From Proteobacteria bacterium UBA3413 (GTDB lineage Bacteria > Pseudomonadota > Gammaproteobacteria > Magnimaribacterales > D2472), in assembly GCA_002358345.1 (NCBI GenBank), contig DEOR01000004.1:3689-11910 (forward strand): a stretch of DNA of 8,222 bases. The letters are read 5' to 3'. Position numbers and translations under genes: made by a program. The notes beneath the pieces were generated by a model. That model saw only the letters and a program-made list of their open reading frames with translations, was not told the DNA's origin and did not search any database. Shown here one piece after another: positions 1 to 6,327 of this stretch (its first letter is position 1; every line of letters begins with the position of its first letter).

Positions 1-125
1 CCATTGGGTCCTAACAAGGCAAAAAAATCACCTTGGTTGACGGTTAAATCTATGCCTTTTAAGGCAACAACACCAGAGGCATAAACTTTTTTGAGACCAG
101 TGATCTCTAGTGCATATTGATTCAT
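1..125 (-). CDS. ABC transporter ATP-binding protein, YadG-like (N-terminus only, cut by left edge)
   Basis: Only the first 41 codons plus two bases are in the window; the gene continues past base 1. The visible peptide has the opening of an ABC ATPase: a beta strand with an aromatic A-loop (LKKVYASG, residues 11-18), then VALKGIDLTV (20-29), then the beginning of the Walker A loop (GPNG) exactly at the edge. The wording, especially the GDFFALLGPNG stretch, closely resembles E. coli YadG and other ABC-2-type export ATPases, which drive a separate permease such as YadH. The substrate is unknown. The ATG lies inside an ATGA overlap with the stop of the upstream permease gene (122-125), and a purine-rich GGAAGAAGAG sits five bases upstream, so translation is probably coupled. 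Walker B, signature motif and partner permease cannot be seen. The ABC call is secure; the subfamily is likely. Confidence 0.85.
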   Translation of the reverse strand, partial: MNQYALEITGLKKVYASGVVALKGIDLTVNQGDFFALLGPN

Positions 126-1513
126 GATTGCTCTTCTTCCAAGCCATCGACAAACACTGCTAGCAAGATACCAATAATTAAACCCACCCAAGCGCTATAA
201 AAAGTAATAAAGAAGGCGACCAATAATGCTGTGGCCATTTCAGAATTTTTTCTAGGAATAGACATAGCAATATAAGCACAAGCAAAACCAGTAAGGATAA
301 GGGTCAGGGTTAAGGCCATAACCATTAAGGGCTGCATGAGAGTGACAAAAGGCAATGTAAAGTATAAAAATGGAATGCCCATTAAATAGTAAGAGCCGAT
401 GCCATCAAAAATAGAGGGCATAGTGTTGGGTCCTTTTTTCCATTGCTCGGCAACGACCACATGAACGCCTGTCCATAAGGCTCCTTGAGTTGGAAAAAAT
501 GGATTAATCAAACTTGCTAGAAGATTTCTAATTCCTACGGATAAATGAGAGCGATTAAGATCAATGGGTAAAATTTCATCATCACGATGTCTTTGAGCAT
601 CTTTTAATACTTCGGTCGCAGTAACTAAATCACCAAATAATAACATGTAGCCAATGATGACTAGCGGCAGTGCATCAATAAACATTTGCATTGTAGGCAA
701 GCCAAGATAAAAGGGAGAAGTTTTTTCAACCAGACCAATAATGTCAGGGATCTTAAAGCCCCATTCAATATTAAAATTAACTTCGCCGAACATGAACGCT
801 GCAAATGCAGCAATTACAAAGCCCGGAAGCAACCCTAATGAGCCGACCACTGAAAAAAATTTATTCTTTAGTGCTAAGCGTTTAAATGGGTTAGAGAAAG
901 TTGTAATAACGCAAAGTACTATGGCAATACTCATGGAGATAGGCTGCGCTAAATACGAATCAAAGTCTTCAAAAAATACTTGATAAAAAGCAGCAAGAGC
1001 TGCACCTAGTATAATTCCAGCCTTTAGACCGTTCGGAATCTTTTCAACCAAAAGCTTACCCCACCCTGTTAAGCCTAAGATGAGAATTAATGCCGTGAAT
1101 TCAAAGCACATGGCTGCCATAAATTGAAAAGTTTCAGGGTGATATTTGCAGACACCGTCAATACATGTATCAGAACCATCTGGTGGGACTCCATAAAAAC
1201 CTGCGGCAGCAAGGGCTCCCATTACAATCGGAACAGCGGGCGTTACCCATCCCGGAGCCATAGGCTCACCAAATATTAAAGGCCCAGAAGAGATAAAAAA
1301 CCCAGCAACCATGCTGACCGCAACCGCCTCTTCAAATGTCAGGCCAAGCTTCATTGCAAGAGGAGCCGCAGCAAAGGCCGTAGCACCAGAAATAACTAGG
1401 CCTTGTAAAAATTCTGCGGACCTAAATTGAATATGTATAAAGGGAATTCTTAGAGTGAAAGGACCCCATTTGATCCCATCGCTCTTCCTTTTAATTGTAT
1501 TAATTGTACTCAT
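122..1513 (-). CDS. Polytopic membrane permease, divergent NCS2/nucleobase-transporter-like, substrate unknown
   Basis: This 463-residue integral membrane protein has about 12-14 hydrophobic segments, for example at residues 35-55, 61-81, 88-107, 130-150, 163-180, 190-205, 222-242, 277-294, 380-418 and 428-456. The pattern EFLQG (34-38), GEPMAPGWVTPAVP (82-95), IPNGLKAGIILGA (159-171) and a polar stretch GDLVTATEVL (294-303) followed by a conserved-looking loop resembles the 7+7 inverted-repeat fold of NCS2 and SulP carriers. It ends just after the last helix, so the STAS domain of SulP transporters is absent. I find no exact NAT signature (Q/E/P-N-x-G-x4-T). An external-type loop holds two cysteines, C117 and C122. 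The ATG overlaps the stop of the VWA gene (ATGA, 1510-1513), and its own stop overlaps the ABC ATPase start. No strong Shine-Dalgarno precedes it, which fits coupling. That it is a transporter is confident; the family and substrate are inference. Confidence 0.75.
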   Translation of the reverse strand: MSTINTIKRKSDGIKWGPFTLRIPFIHIQFRSAEFLQGLVISGATAFAAAPLAMKLGLTFEEAVAVSMVAGFFISSGPLIFGEPMAPGWVTPAVPIVMGALAAAGFYGVPPDGSDTCIDGVCKYHPETFQFMAAMCFEFTALILILGLTGWGKLLVEKIPNGLKAGIILGAALAAFYQVFFEDFDSYLAQPISMSIAIVLCVITTFSNPFKRLALKNKFFSVVGSLGLLPGFVIAAFAAFMFGEVNFNIEWGFKIPDIIGLVEKTSPFYLGLPTMQMFIDALPLVIIGYMLLFGDLVTATEVLKDAQRHRDDEILPIDLNRSHLSVGIRNLLASLINPFFPTQGALWTGVHVVVAEQWKKGPNTMPSIFDGIGSYYLMGIPFLYFTLPFVTLMQPLMVMALTLTLILTGFACAYIAMSIPRKNSEMATALLVAFFITFYSAWVGLIIGILLAVFVDGLEEEQS

Positions 1514-2685
1514 TTTGATAGCTCAGACATCCCCTCTTCTAATCCTTTTAAAGTAAGTGGAAACATTCTGTGCTCCACCAGCTCCTTTATAATACATAAA
1601 GAAGAGGTGTAATCCCAATGATCATCCGGCACTGGATTTAACCATGCCACGCGAGTGAAATGTTTGCATAGTTTTTTGATTACGGCGCTGCCTGGCTCTT
1701 CGTTCCAGTGTTCAATACTTCCGCCAGAATTTGTGATCTCATAGGGGGCCATTGTGGCATCGCCCACAAAGATAACCTTGTAGTCGGATGTATATTTATT
1801 AATAATATCTTGAACTAAAAATCTTTCTTGGCTTCGCCTTCTGTTGTCTTCCCAAACAGATTCATAGACACAATTATGGAAATAAAAATACTTTAGATGC
1901 TTGAACTCAGTCTTAAGAGCAGAAAAAAGCTCTTCACAAAGTTTGATATATGGATCCATTGAGCCGCCCACGTCGAAAAATATTAAGACTTTTACATGAT
2001 TGGTTCTCTCCCGAATCATATTAATATCTAAAATACCTGCATTTTTTGCAGTAGACTTGATGGTCCCATCCATATCTAATTCATAATCATTGCTTTGTCT
2101 CGCAAACTTTCTTAGCCTTCTAAGTGCCATTTTGATATTACGAGTTCCAATTTCAACTGAATCATCTAGATTTTGATACTGACGCTGCTCCCATACTTTG
2201 ACCGCCTTCTTTTGGCCGCCCTCTCCCCCCACTCTTATGCCCTCGGGGTTTTGGCCATTATTTCCAAAAGGTGAAGTTCCATTGGTTCCAATCCACTTAT
2301 TACCACCTTCATGCCTTTCTTTTTGCTCTTCCATACGCTTTTTAAATTCTTCAAGCAACTTCTCGAGACCACCCAGGGACTTAATTTTTTTTAACTCTTC
2401 TGGATCTAACTCCTTTTCAAAAGCCTTACGCAACCAATCTTCAGGAATAAGAGCTTGAAATATATCTTCAAGTGTTTCGATACCTCTGAAATAAATCTCG
2501 AAGGCTCTATCAAACTTATCATAGTGCTTCTCATCTTTGACGAGGATTGTTCTGGAGAGGAAATAAAAATCATTCATATCAGCAAAGGCTACTTTTTTTT
2601 CAAGTGCGCCAAGTAAATCCAATAACTCTCTTAAGGTACATGGCACACCGGTTGAGCGTACTGTATGAAAGAGGTTAATTAACAT
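1510..2685 (-). CDS. VWA domain protein, CoxE-like, partner of MoxR ATPase
   Basis: A soluble 391-residue protein with no signal peptide or membrane segment. Residues 1-125 form a helical, charged N-terminal region; 127-160 is a Gly/Asn-rich linker; from about 175 comes a basic segment (ALRRLRKFARQ) leading into a von Willebrand factor A domain at about 231-375. The metal-site (MIDAS) loop reads DVGGS (D238, G240, S242), a Dx(G)xS variant of the usual DxSxS. Further landmarks are the strand FKHLKYFYFHNC (261-272) and VGDATMAPYEI (307-317). This arrangement matches the CoxE-like proteins that sit beside MoxR AAA+ ATPases and work with them to mature or remodel client proteins, as CoxD/CoxE do for CO dehydrogenase. 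It begins 4 bp after the MoxR stop and overlaps the permease start by 4 bp. The pairing is well supported; the client is unknown. Confidence 0.9.
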   Translation of the reverse strand: MLINLFHTVRSTGVPCTLRELLDLLGALEKKVAFADMNDFYFLSRTILVKDEKHYDKFDRAFEIYFRGIETLEDIFQALIPEDWLRKAFEKELDPEELKKIKSLGGLEKLLEEFKKRMEEQKERHEGGNKWIGTNGTSPFGNNGQNPEGIRVGGEGGQKKAVKVWEQRQYQNLDDSVEIGTRNIKMALRRLRKFARQSNDYELDMDGTIKSTAKNAGILDINMIRERTNHVKVLIFFDVGGSMDPYIKLCEELFSALKTEFKHLKYFYFHNCVYESVWEDNRRRSQERFLVQDIINKYTSDYKVIFVGDATMAPYEITNSGGSIEHWNEEPGSAVIKKLCKHFTRVAWLNPVPDDHWDYTSSLCIIKELVEHRMFPLTLKGLEEGMSELSK

Positions 2686-2689
2686 TAAT

Positions 2690-3538
2690 TTACTTTGATT
2701 TATCTCTTCTAGACATAAAGGCTAGTCGCTCTAGCAACTGAACGTCTTGTTCATTTTTTAGCAAAGCTCCATAGAGTGGCGGAATGGCTTTTGATGTGTC
2801 AGCATTTTTTAAAATCTCATCTGGCAGCTCATCTGACATGAGTAATTTGAGCCAATCAATTAGTTCTGAGGTCGAAGGTTTTTTTTTCATTCCTGGAATC
2901 TTCCTAAGATCAAAAAATACATCTAAAGCCTCTTTCACAAGATTTTTTTTAATCTTCGGATAATGAACTTTAACTATGTCTTCCATAGTTGGTCTATCCG
3001 GGAATTGAATGTAATGAAAAAAGCATCTTCTTAAAAAAGCATCGGGAAGTTCCTTTTCATTGTTGGAAGTAATAATAATCAATGGTCTCTTCTTCGCCTT
3101 GATGGTCTCACCTGTCTCGTAGCAATAAAACTCCATCCGATCTAGCTCTTGCAAGAGATCATTAGGAAATTCAATATCAGCCTTATCGATCTCATCAATG
3201 AGAAGTACTACCTGTTTTTCAGACTCAAACGCCTCCCATAGCTTTCCTTTTTTTATATAGTTTTTAATATCTTTAACCCGCTCATCACCCAGCTGAGAAT
3301 CTCTAAGTCTGGTTACTGCGTCATACTCATAAAGTCCTTGTGATGCTTTGGTCGTAGATTTAACATGCCATTCTATTAGCTGCATACCTAGAGATTCAGC
3401 AACTTCAATGGCTAAAAGAGTTTTTCCTGTGCCCGGTTCTCCTTTGATAATAAGAGGTCTCTCTAAAGCTATCGTTGCATTAACGGACATGCTGAGGTCT
3501 TCTGTTGAAACATAGGTTTTAGTGCCGGTGAATTTCAT
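2690..3538 (-). CDS. MoxR-family AAA+ ATPase
   Basis: A 282-residue cytoplasmic AAA+ ATPase with the full set of motifs: Walker A GEPGTGKT (33-40), Walker B VLLIDE (111-116), sensor 1 with N159 in TSNN, arginine finger candidates R170-R171 in AFLRRC, and a sensor-2-side helix SELIDWLK near 219-226. Length is normal for MoxR proteins. It resembles the gammaproteobacterial subgroup that is always found beside a CoxE-like VWA protein (I believe the PA2707 type of Pseudomonas; subgroup from memory). The predicted role is ATP-driven remodelling or metal/cofactor loading of a client complex together with the downstream VWA protein. A good Shine-Dalgarno, AAGGA, precedes the ATG by seven bases. The thioesterase stop lies 18 bp upstream, so it is probably co-transcribed. 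An A9 run encodes KKK near residue 218 but the frame is intact. Confidence 0.95.
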   Translation of the reverse strand: MKFTGTKTYVSTEDLSMSVNATIALERPLIIKGEPGTGKTLLAIEVAESLGMQLIEWHVKSTTKASQGLYEYDAVTRLRDSQLGDERVKDIKNYIKKGKLWEAFESEKQVVLLIDEIDKADIEFPNDLLQELDRMEFYCYETGETIKAKKRPLIIITSNNEKELPDAFLRRCFFHYIQFPDRPTMEDIVKVHYPKIKKNLVKEALDVFFDLRKIPGMKKKPSTSELIDWLKLLMSDELPDEILKNADTSKAIPPLYGALLKNEQDVQLLERLAFMSRRDKSK

Positions 3539-3545
3539 AGGGTTT

Positions 3546-3550
3546 TCCTT
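3546..3550 (-). promoter_or_regulatory. Ribosome binding site of the MoxR gene
   Basis: AAGGA on the minus strand, seven bases before the ATG at 3538, in the 18-bp gap after the thioesterase stop. It is the clearest Shine-Dalgarno in the left operon and fixes the MoxR start. Other genes here rely on overlap or show weak sites. Confidence 0.75.
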
Positions 3551-3556
3551 GGTTTA

Positions 3557-4399
3557 TTATGAAGAAATTTTTTCTTCTGATTTTAAGATTTTTGCGAGCT
3601 GTCGGCTAGTGGCAACCAAGTTACCATTCATGTCCCAGATATTACAATCTTGCTCAAAATAGCCATTGCTAATATCTTTTGCAAGGCCGTCAATAAATAA
3701 TTTGTTTGTAGTGGGCAGCTGCCGAATATTAGTAGTTAAAGTGAGGGTTGGCACCCAGCCCAAAGATCCATATTTATTTTGAACCACTGGCGGCAGAATA
3801 TCCGAAAGATACGAGAGCACGAACTCATCTGCTGGTCCGCCAATTAACTCTAAATACCCCGAGCATCTAGCCTCTGCATCGCCTGACGCTATCTCTCGAT
3901 CCCACCATGCATGTTGAGGATGAACAGATAATTCTAGCTGCTGGATGAATGATGGTGTTGAGCCAGGTTTTAAAATGTCATAACTCATCGCTTTGTATTC
4001 TTCCTCGGCTACCGAATGCATAATGCTGGGTACGGGCGTGCCTAATCCAGAGTATCCTTTCATATATTTAAAATCTGAGTAAAGACCTGAGAATAAACAT
4101 CTGATCTTTCCATCCTGAATTAACTTCGCTTGACCCATCGTAGAACCTCTTGAAGTCCTAAGGATCTCAATGTGAATTTCAGCCTCTGCGGGTTCTGTTC
4201 TATCTAAATAATAAATATTTGAATTAATCGCGCTGGGGTGTGGCATTACACTTGATAGCGCTTTATTCATGATTGCCATTAGGTAGCCACCATGAGGGGT
4301 ATTGCCAACAAAGTATCTTGAATCAGGGGTGAAAGCAAAAATATTCTCTGAAACCTTGGTAAGGCTTAAAGCGTATTGAAATTGGTCAAACTGGTTCAT
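3557..4399 (-). CDS. Acyl-CoA thioesterase, TesB-like double-hotdog family
   Basis: A 280-residue protein predicted to hydrolyse acyl-CoA thioesters in the cytoplasm. Residue numbers are from ATG 4399. The N-terminal hotdog contains TPHGGYLMAIM (34-44), typical of the TesB/4HBT_3 family; the second hotdog covers about 145-275. The TesB catalytic triad (Asp204, Thr228, Gln278 in E. coli) appears conserved as D200 in YLSDILPP, T218 in WVPTLTLT and Q267 in TSRQLAKI. The C-terminal phrase WDMNGNLVATSRQ is also typical. The frame is open to a TTG at 4417, which would add six residues (MQLSIN); neither start has a Shine-Dalgarno, and I prefer ATG because the homology begins after it. It is the first gene of the left operon, divergent from tatD. 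Acyl chain specificity cannot be read, and a link to its operon partners is not obvious. Confidence 0.85.
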   Translation of the reverse strand: MNQFDQFQYALSLTKVSENIFAFTPDSRYFVGNTPHGGYLMAIMNKALSSVMPHPSAINSNIYYLDRTEPAEAEIHIEILRTSRGSTMGQAKLIQDGKIRCLFSGLYSDFKYMKGYSGLGTPVPSIMHSVAEEEYKAMSYDILKPGSTPSFIQQLELSVHPQHAWWDREIASGDAEARCSGYLELIGGPADEFVLSYLSDILPPVVQNKYGSLGWVPTLTLTTNIRQLPTTNKLFIDGLAKDISNGYFEQDCNIWDMNGNLVATSRQLAKILKSEEKISS

Positions 4400-4412
4400 A
4401 TTGATAGATAAT
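4383..4412 (+). promoter_or_regulatory. Candidate sigma-70 promoter for tatD
   Basis: TGGTCA (4383-4388, four of six to TTGACA), an 18-bp spacer and GATAAT (4407-4412, five of six to TATAAT) would start transcription near 4419 and leave a leader of about 22 bases before the tatD ATG. The -35 lies inside the thioesterase coding sequence. A minus-strand -10-like TACAAT (4419-4424) could serve the opposite gene, but I find no good -35 for it. Prediction by eye only. Confidence 0.35.
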
Positions 4413-4441
4413 TGCAATATTGTAATTGATAGAAATTAAAA
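4400..4441. promoter_or_regulatory. Divergent intergenic region between thioesterase and tatD
   Basis: A 42-bp AT-rich gap separates two divergent starts. It contains the 8-bp palindrome ATTGCAAT (4411-4418) and a direct repeat, ATTGATAGA, at 4400-4408 and 4425-4433, 25 bp apart centre to centre. No Shine-Dalgarno is visible for either gene. Both promoters must overlap here or reach into the opposite coding sequence. Whether the repeats bind a regulator is unknown. Confidence 0.4.
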
Positions 4442-5227
4442 ATGGCTGGATTTATAGATATTGCGTGTAATTTTACGCACCCTTCTTTTGCGCACAATTT
4501 AGAACGTGTATTGCTCGATGCCGAGACTGTTGATGTGAAGAAATTTGTATTGCTGTGTGCTAGCTTAAAAGATTTAGAGTCTATTCAAAGCATTAAAGCT
4601 AAAGACCCATCAAAATTTTTTATAACTGCAGGCATTCACCCCCATCATGCAAATGAAATACTTGATTTAAATGACTTGACTTTGACTGATGTGCTTCAAG
4701 GAATTCAGCCAGATGCTATTGGTGAAACGGGCTTAGATTACTTTAGAAATATATCACCCCCAGAGATACAAAGAGAATCATTTGCTATGCATATAGACAT
4801 TGCCAAAGATCTTAAAAAACCGCTTTACCTACATCAAAGAGATGCGCACGACGACTTTGTAAAGATTCTAAAAAACCATTCAAGAGGCCTGCCAAGATTT
4901 GTTGTTCATTGCTTTACAGGCACGCAAAAACAACTTGATGCGTACCTAGACCTCGGTGCTTATATTGGCTTAACGGGATGGATTTGTGATGAAAAAAGAA
5001 ACCAAGATCTTCGTGCGTCAATTAAAACTATTCCCTTGGATCGATTAATGCTTGAGACAGACTGCCCCTACCTTCTTCCAAAAAACCTACCAAATAAACC
5101 AAAAAAAAATATTAATGAGCCGCAATTTCTTCCCCATATCGCCAATGAAGTTAGTCAGCTCATGAATATTTCTATTGAAAAATTGCGAGAAGCAACCCTG
5201 AAAAATACTGAGTTTTTTTTTAACTAA
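4442..5227 (+). CDS. tatD: TatD family metal-dependent hydrolase (DNase)
   Basis: A 261-residue TIM-barrel hydrolase of the TatD family, whose E. coli member is a Mg-dependent 3'-5' exonuclease implicated in DNA repair. Likely metal ligands are E95 in IGETGLD, H131 in YLHQRDAH, H156 in VVHCFTGT and D207 in LETDCPYLLP. The N-terminus reads DIACNFTH, like DIGVNLT of true E. coli TatD, and lacks the DxHxH motif of the YcfH and YjjV paralogues. IGLTGWICDEKR (175-186) is also TatD-specific, so the symbol is justified. Length matches the family. It is not next to tatABC and is the only plus-strand gene here. No Shine-Dalgarno precedes the ATG. An A9 run (5101-5109) and a T9 run (5213-5221) lie in the gene without breaking the frame. 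Its last 8 bp overlap the convergent racemase gene. Confidence 0.93.
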   Translation: MAGFIDIACNFTHPSFAHNLERVLLDAETVDVKKFVLLCASLKDLESIQSIKAKDPSKFFITAGIHPHHANEILDLNDLTLTDVLQGIQPDAIGETGLDYFRNISPPEIQRESFAMHIDIAKDLKKPLYLHQRDAHDDFVKILKNHSRGLPRFVVHCFTGTQKQLDAYLDLGAYIGLTGWICDEKRNQDLRASIKTIPLDRLMLETDCPYLLPKNLPNKPKKNINEPQFLPHIANEVSQLMNISIEKLREATLKNTEFFFN

Positions 5228-6326
5228 AACAAGATCTGTCTAATGAGAACTTCTCACAAATTTCATCATTGTTCTGGCCTGCTTTAACTGATGCATGCTT
5301 AATCTCTGTTTTAGATACAGAAAAACGCGGGGCAGGATTTGGCTGAATAACACCATCATAATCAACAAAGGTTTCTCGAGCTTTCATGTGATGATGCTCA
5401 GGTGCCTCAGCAAGGGATAAGACTGGGGCAACGCAAGCATCCGATCCATCAAAAATTTCTGTCCATTCATCTCGAGTTTTGAGTTTGATCTTCTCCTGCA
5501 TGATAGCTTTTAATTCAGACCATTGGCTGCGATCAAGTTGATTGGCAAAACGCACGTCATCGATGCCAAGTTTTTCTAAAAGGATGCTATAAAATTGAGG
5601 CTCTATAGAACCAACCGATAGGAATTTCTTGTCTGCACACTCATAGGTATCATAAAAATGAGCAGCGCCATCCAGCATATTGGACTCCCTTTCATCCTTC
5701 CAAAACCCAGAGGCGCGAAAAGCATAAAACATAGACATTAAGACCGAAGCGCCATCCACCATAGCGGCATCTACAACCTGACCCTTGCCACCATTTTTAA
5801 TAGCTAGCAATGCAGACACAATACCTAAAGCCAAAAACATGCTGCCGCCACCAAAATCACCAACTAAGTTAAGGGGAGGAGCTGGAGTCTCACCTTTTCG
5901 GCCCATTGCCTCCAAAGCTCCGGTGAGAGCTATATAATTAATATCATGCCCTGCCGTCTTAGCCAGCGGACCGTCCTGACCCCATCCTGTCATTCTGCCG
6001 TAGACTAGATTGTCATTGATGACAAAACAATCATCAGGCCCAAGACCTAACCTCTCCATCACACCAGGACGAAAACCCTCTATGAGACCATCAGCTCGGG
6101 CAAGTAATTTTTTAATTTCTATGATTGTGGCTGGATTTTTGAGATCAGCAGATAAAGATGATTTTGATCTATGTTGAAAATCCAAAGTATTTCCTTGGCC
6201 ATGCTGAGAAGCCCTATCGATCCTAATAATCTCTGCTCCGAGATCAGCAAGAATCATGCCACAAAAAGGACCTGGCCCAATTCCTGCAAATTCAATGATT
6301 ATTATTCCGCTTAGTGGTCCACTCAT
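5220..6326 (-). CDS. Alpha-methylacyl-CoA racemase (CaiB/BaiF CoA-transferase family III)
   Basis: A 368-residue cytoplasmic enzyme of the CaiB/BaiF fold, predicted to interconvert (2R)- and (2S)-2-methylacyl-CoA esters, a step needed before beta-oxidation of pristane-, phytol- or sterol-type branched chains. From memory of the M. tuberculosis enzyme MCR, the catalytic residues His126, Asp156 and Glu241 correspond here to H127 (AGHDINY), D157 (LVGDFGGGS) and E242 (GSIEPQF), all with the same offset of one. GFRPGVMERLG (84-94) and QVVDAAMVDG (183-192) are further family landmarks. Conservation of all three residues favours a racemase over a CoA-transferase, which would use an Asp nucleophile in another context. 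The ATG lies one base after the RND stop, with AAGG (6337-6340) ten bases upstream inside the RND gene, so the two are co-transcribed. Its stop overlaps the 3' end of tatD. Confidence 0.92.
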   Translation of the reverse strand: MSGPLSGIIIIEFAGIGPGPFCGMILADLGAEIIRIDRASQHGQGNTLDFQHRSKSSLSADLKNPATIIEIKKLLARADGLIEGFRPGVMERLGLGPDDCFVINDNLVYGRMTGWGQDGPLAKTAGHDINYIALTGALEAMGRKGETPAPPLNLVGDFGGGSMFLALGIVSALLAIKNGGKGQVVDAAMVDGASVLMSMFYAFRASGFWKDERESNMLDGAAHFYDTYECADKKFLSVGSIEPQFYSILLEKLGIDDVRFANQLDRSQWSELKAIMQEKIKLKTRDEWTEIFDGSDACVAPVLSLAEAPEHHHMKARETFVDYDGVIQPNPAPRFSVSKTEIKHASVKAGQNNDEICEKFSLDRSCFS

Positions 6327-6327
6327 G

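Noticed and set aside
741..983. 80-codon plus-strand ORF
   Set aside because: Lies wholly antisense to the permease gene; its peptide is low-complexity and unlike a known protein. A shadow of the real frame.
2198..2458. 86-codon plus-strand ORF rich in Pro and Ser
   Set aside because: Antisense to the Gly-rich linker and helical part of the VWA gene, whose composition explains the Pro/Ser bias.
2879..2887. Homopolymer tracts (A9/T9) here and at 5101-5109 as possible phase-variation sites
   Set aside because: They encode Lys-rich stretches in intact housekeeping-type genes in an AT-rich genome; no sign of switching function.
4400..4417. TTG start at 4417 for the thioesterase
   Set aside because: Adds six residues without homology, has no Shine-Dalgarno, and overlaps the likely promoter region; ATG 4399 is simpler.
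5178..5196. Possible terminator for the racemase operon on the minus strand (TTGC-loop-GCAA followed by T5)
   Set aside because: The stem has only four proper pairs plus two G-T pairs and lies in conserved tatD coding sequence; too weak to annotate.
5244..5256. Palindrome TGAGAA-C-TTCTCA
   Set aside because: Stem of at most five pairs with a three-base loop and no T-tract after it; inside the racemase coding sequence, likely chance.
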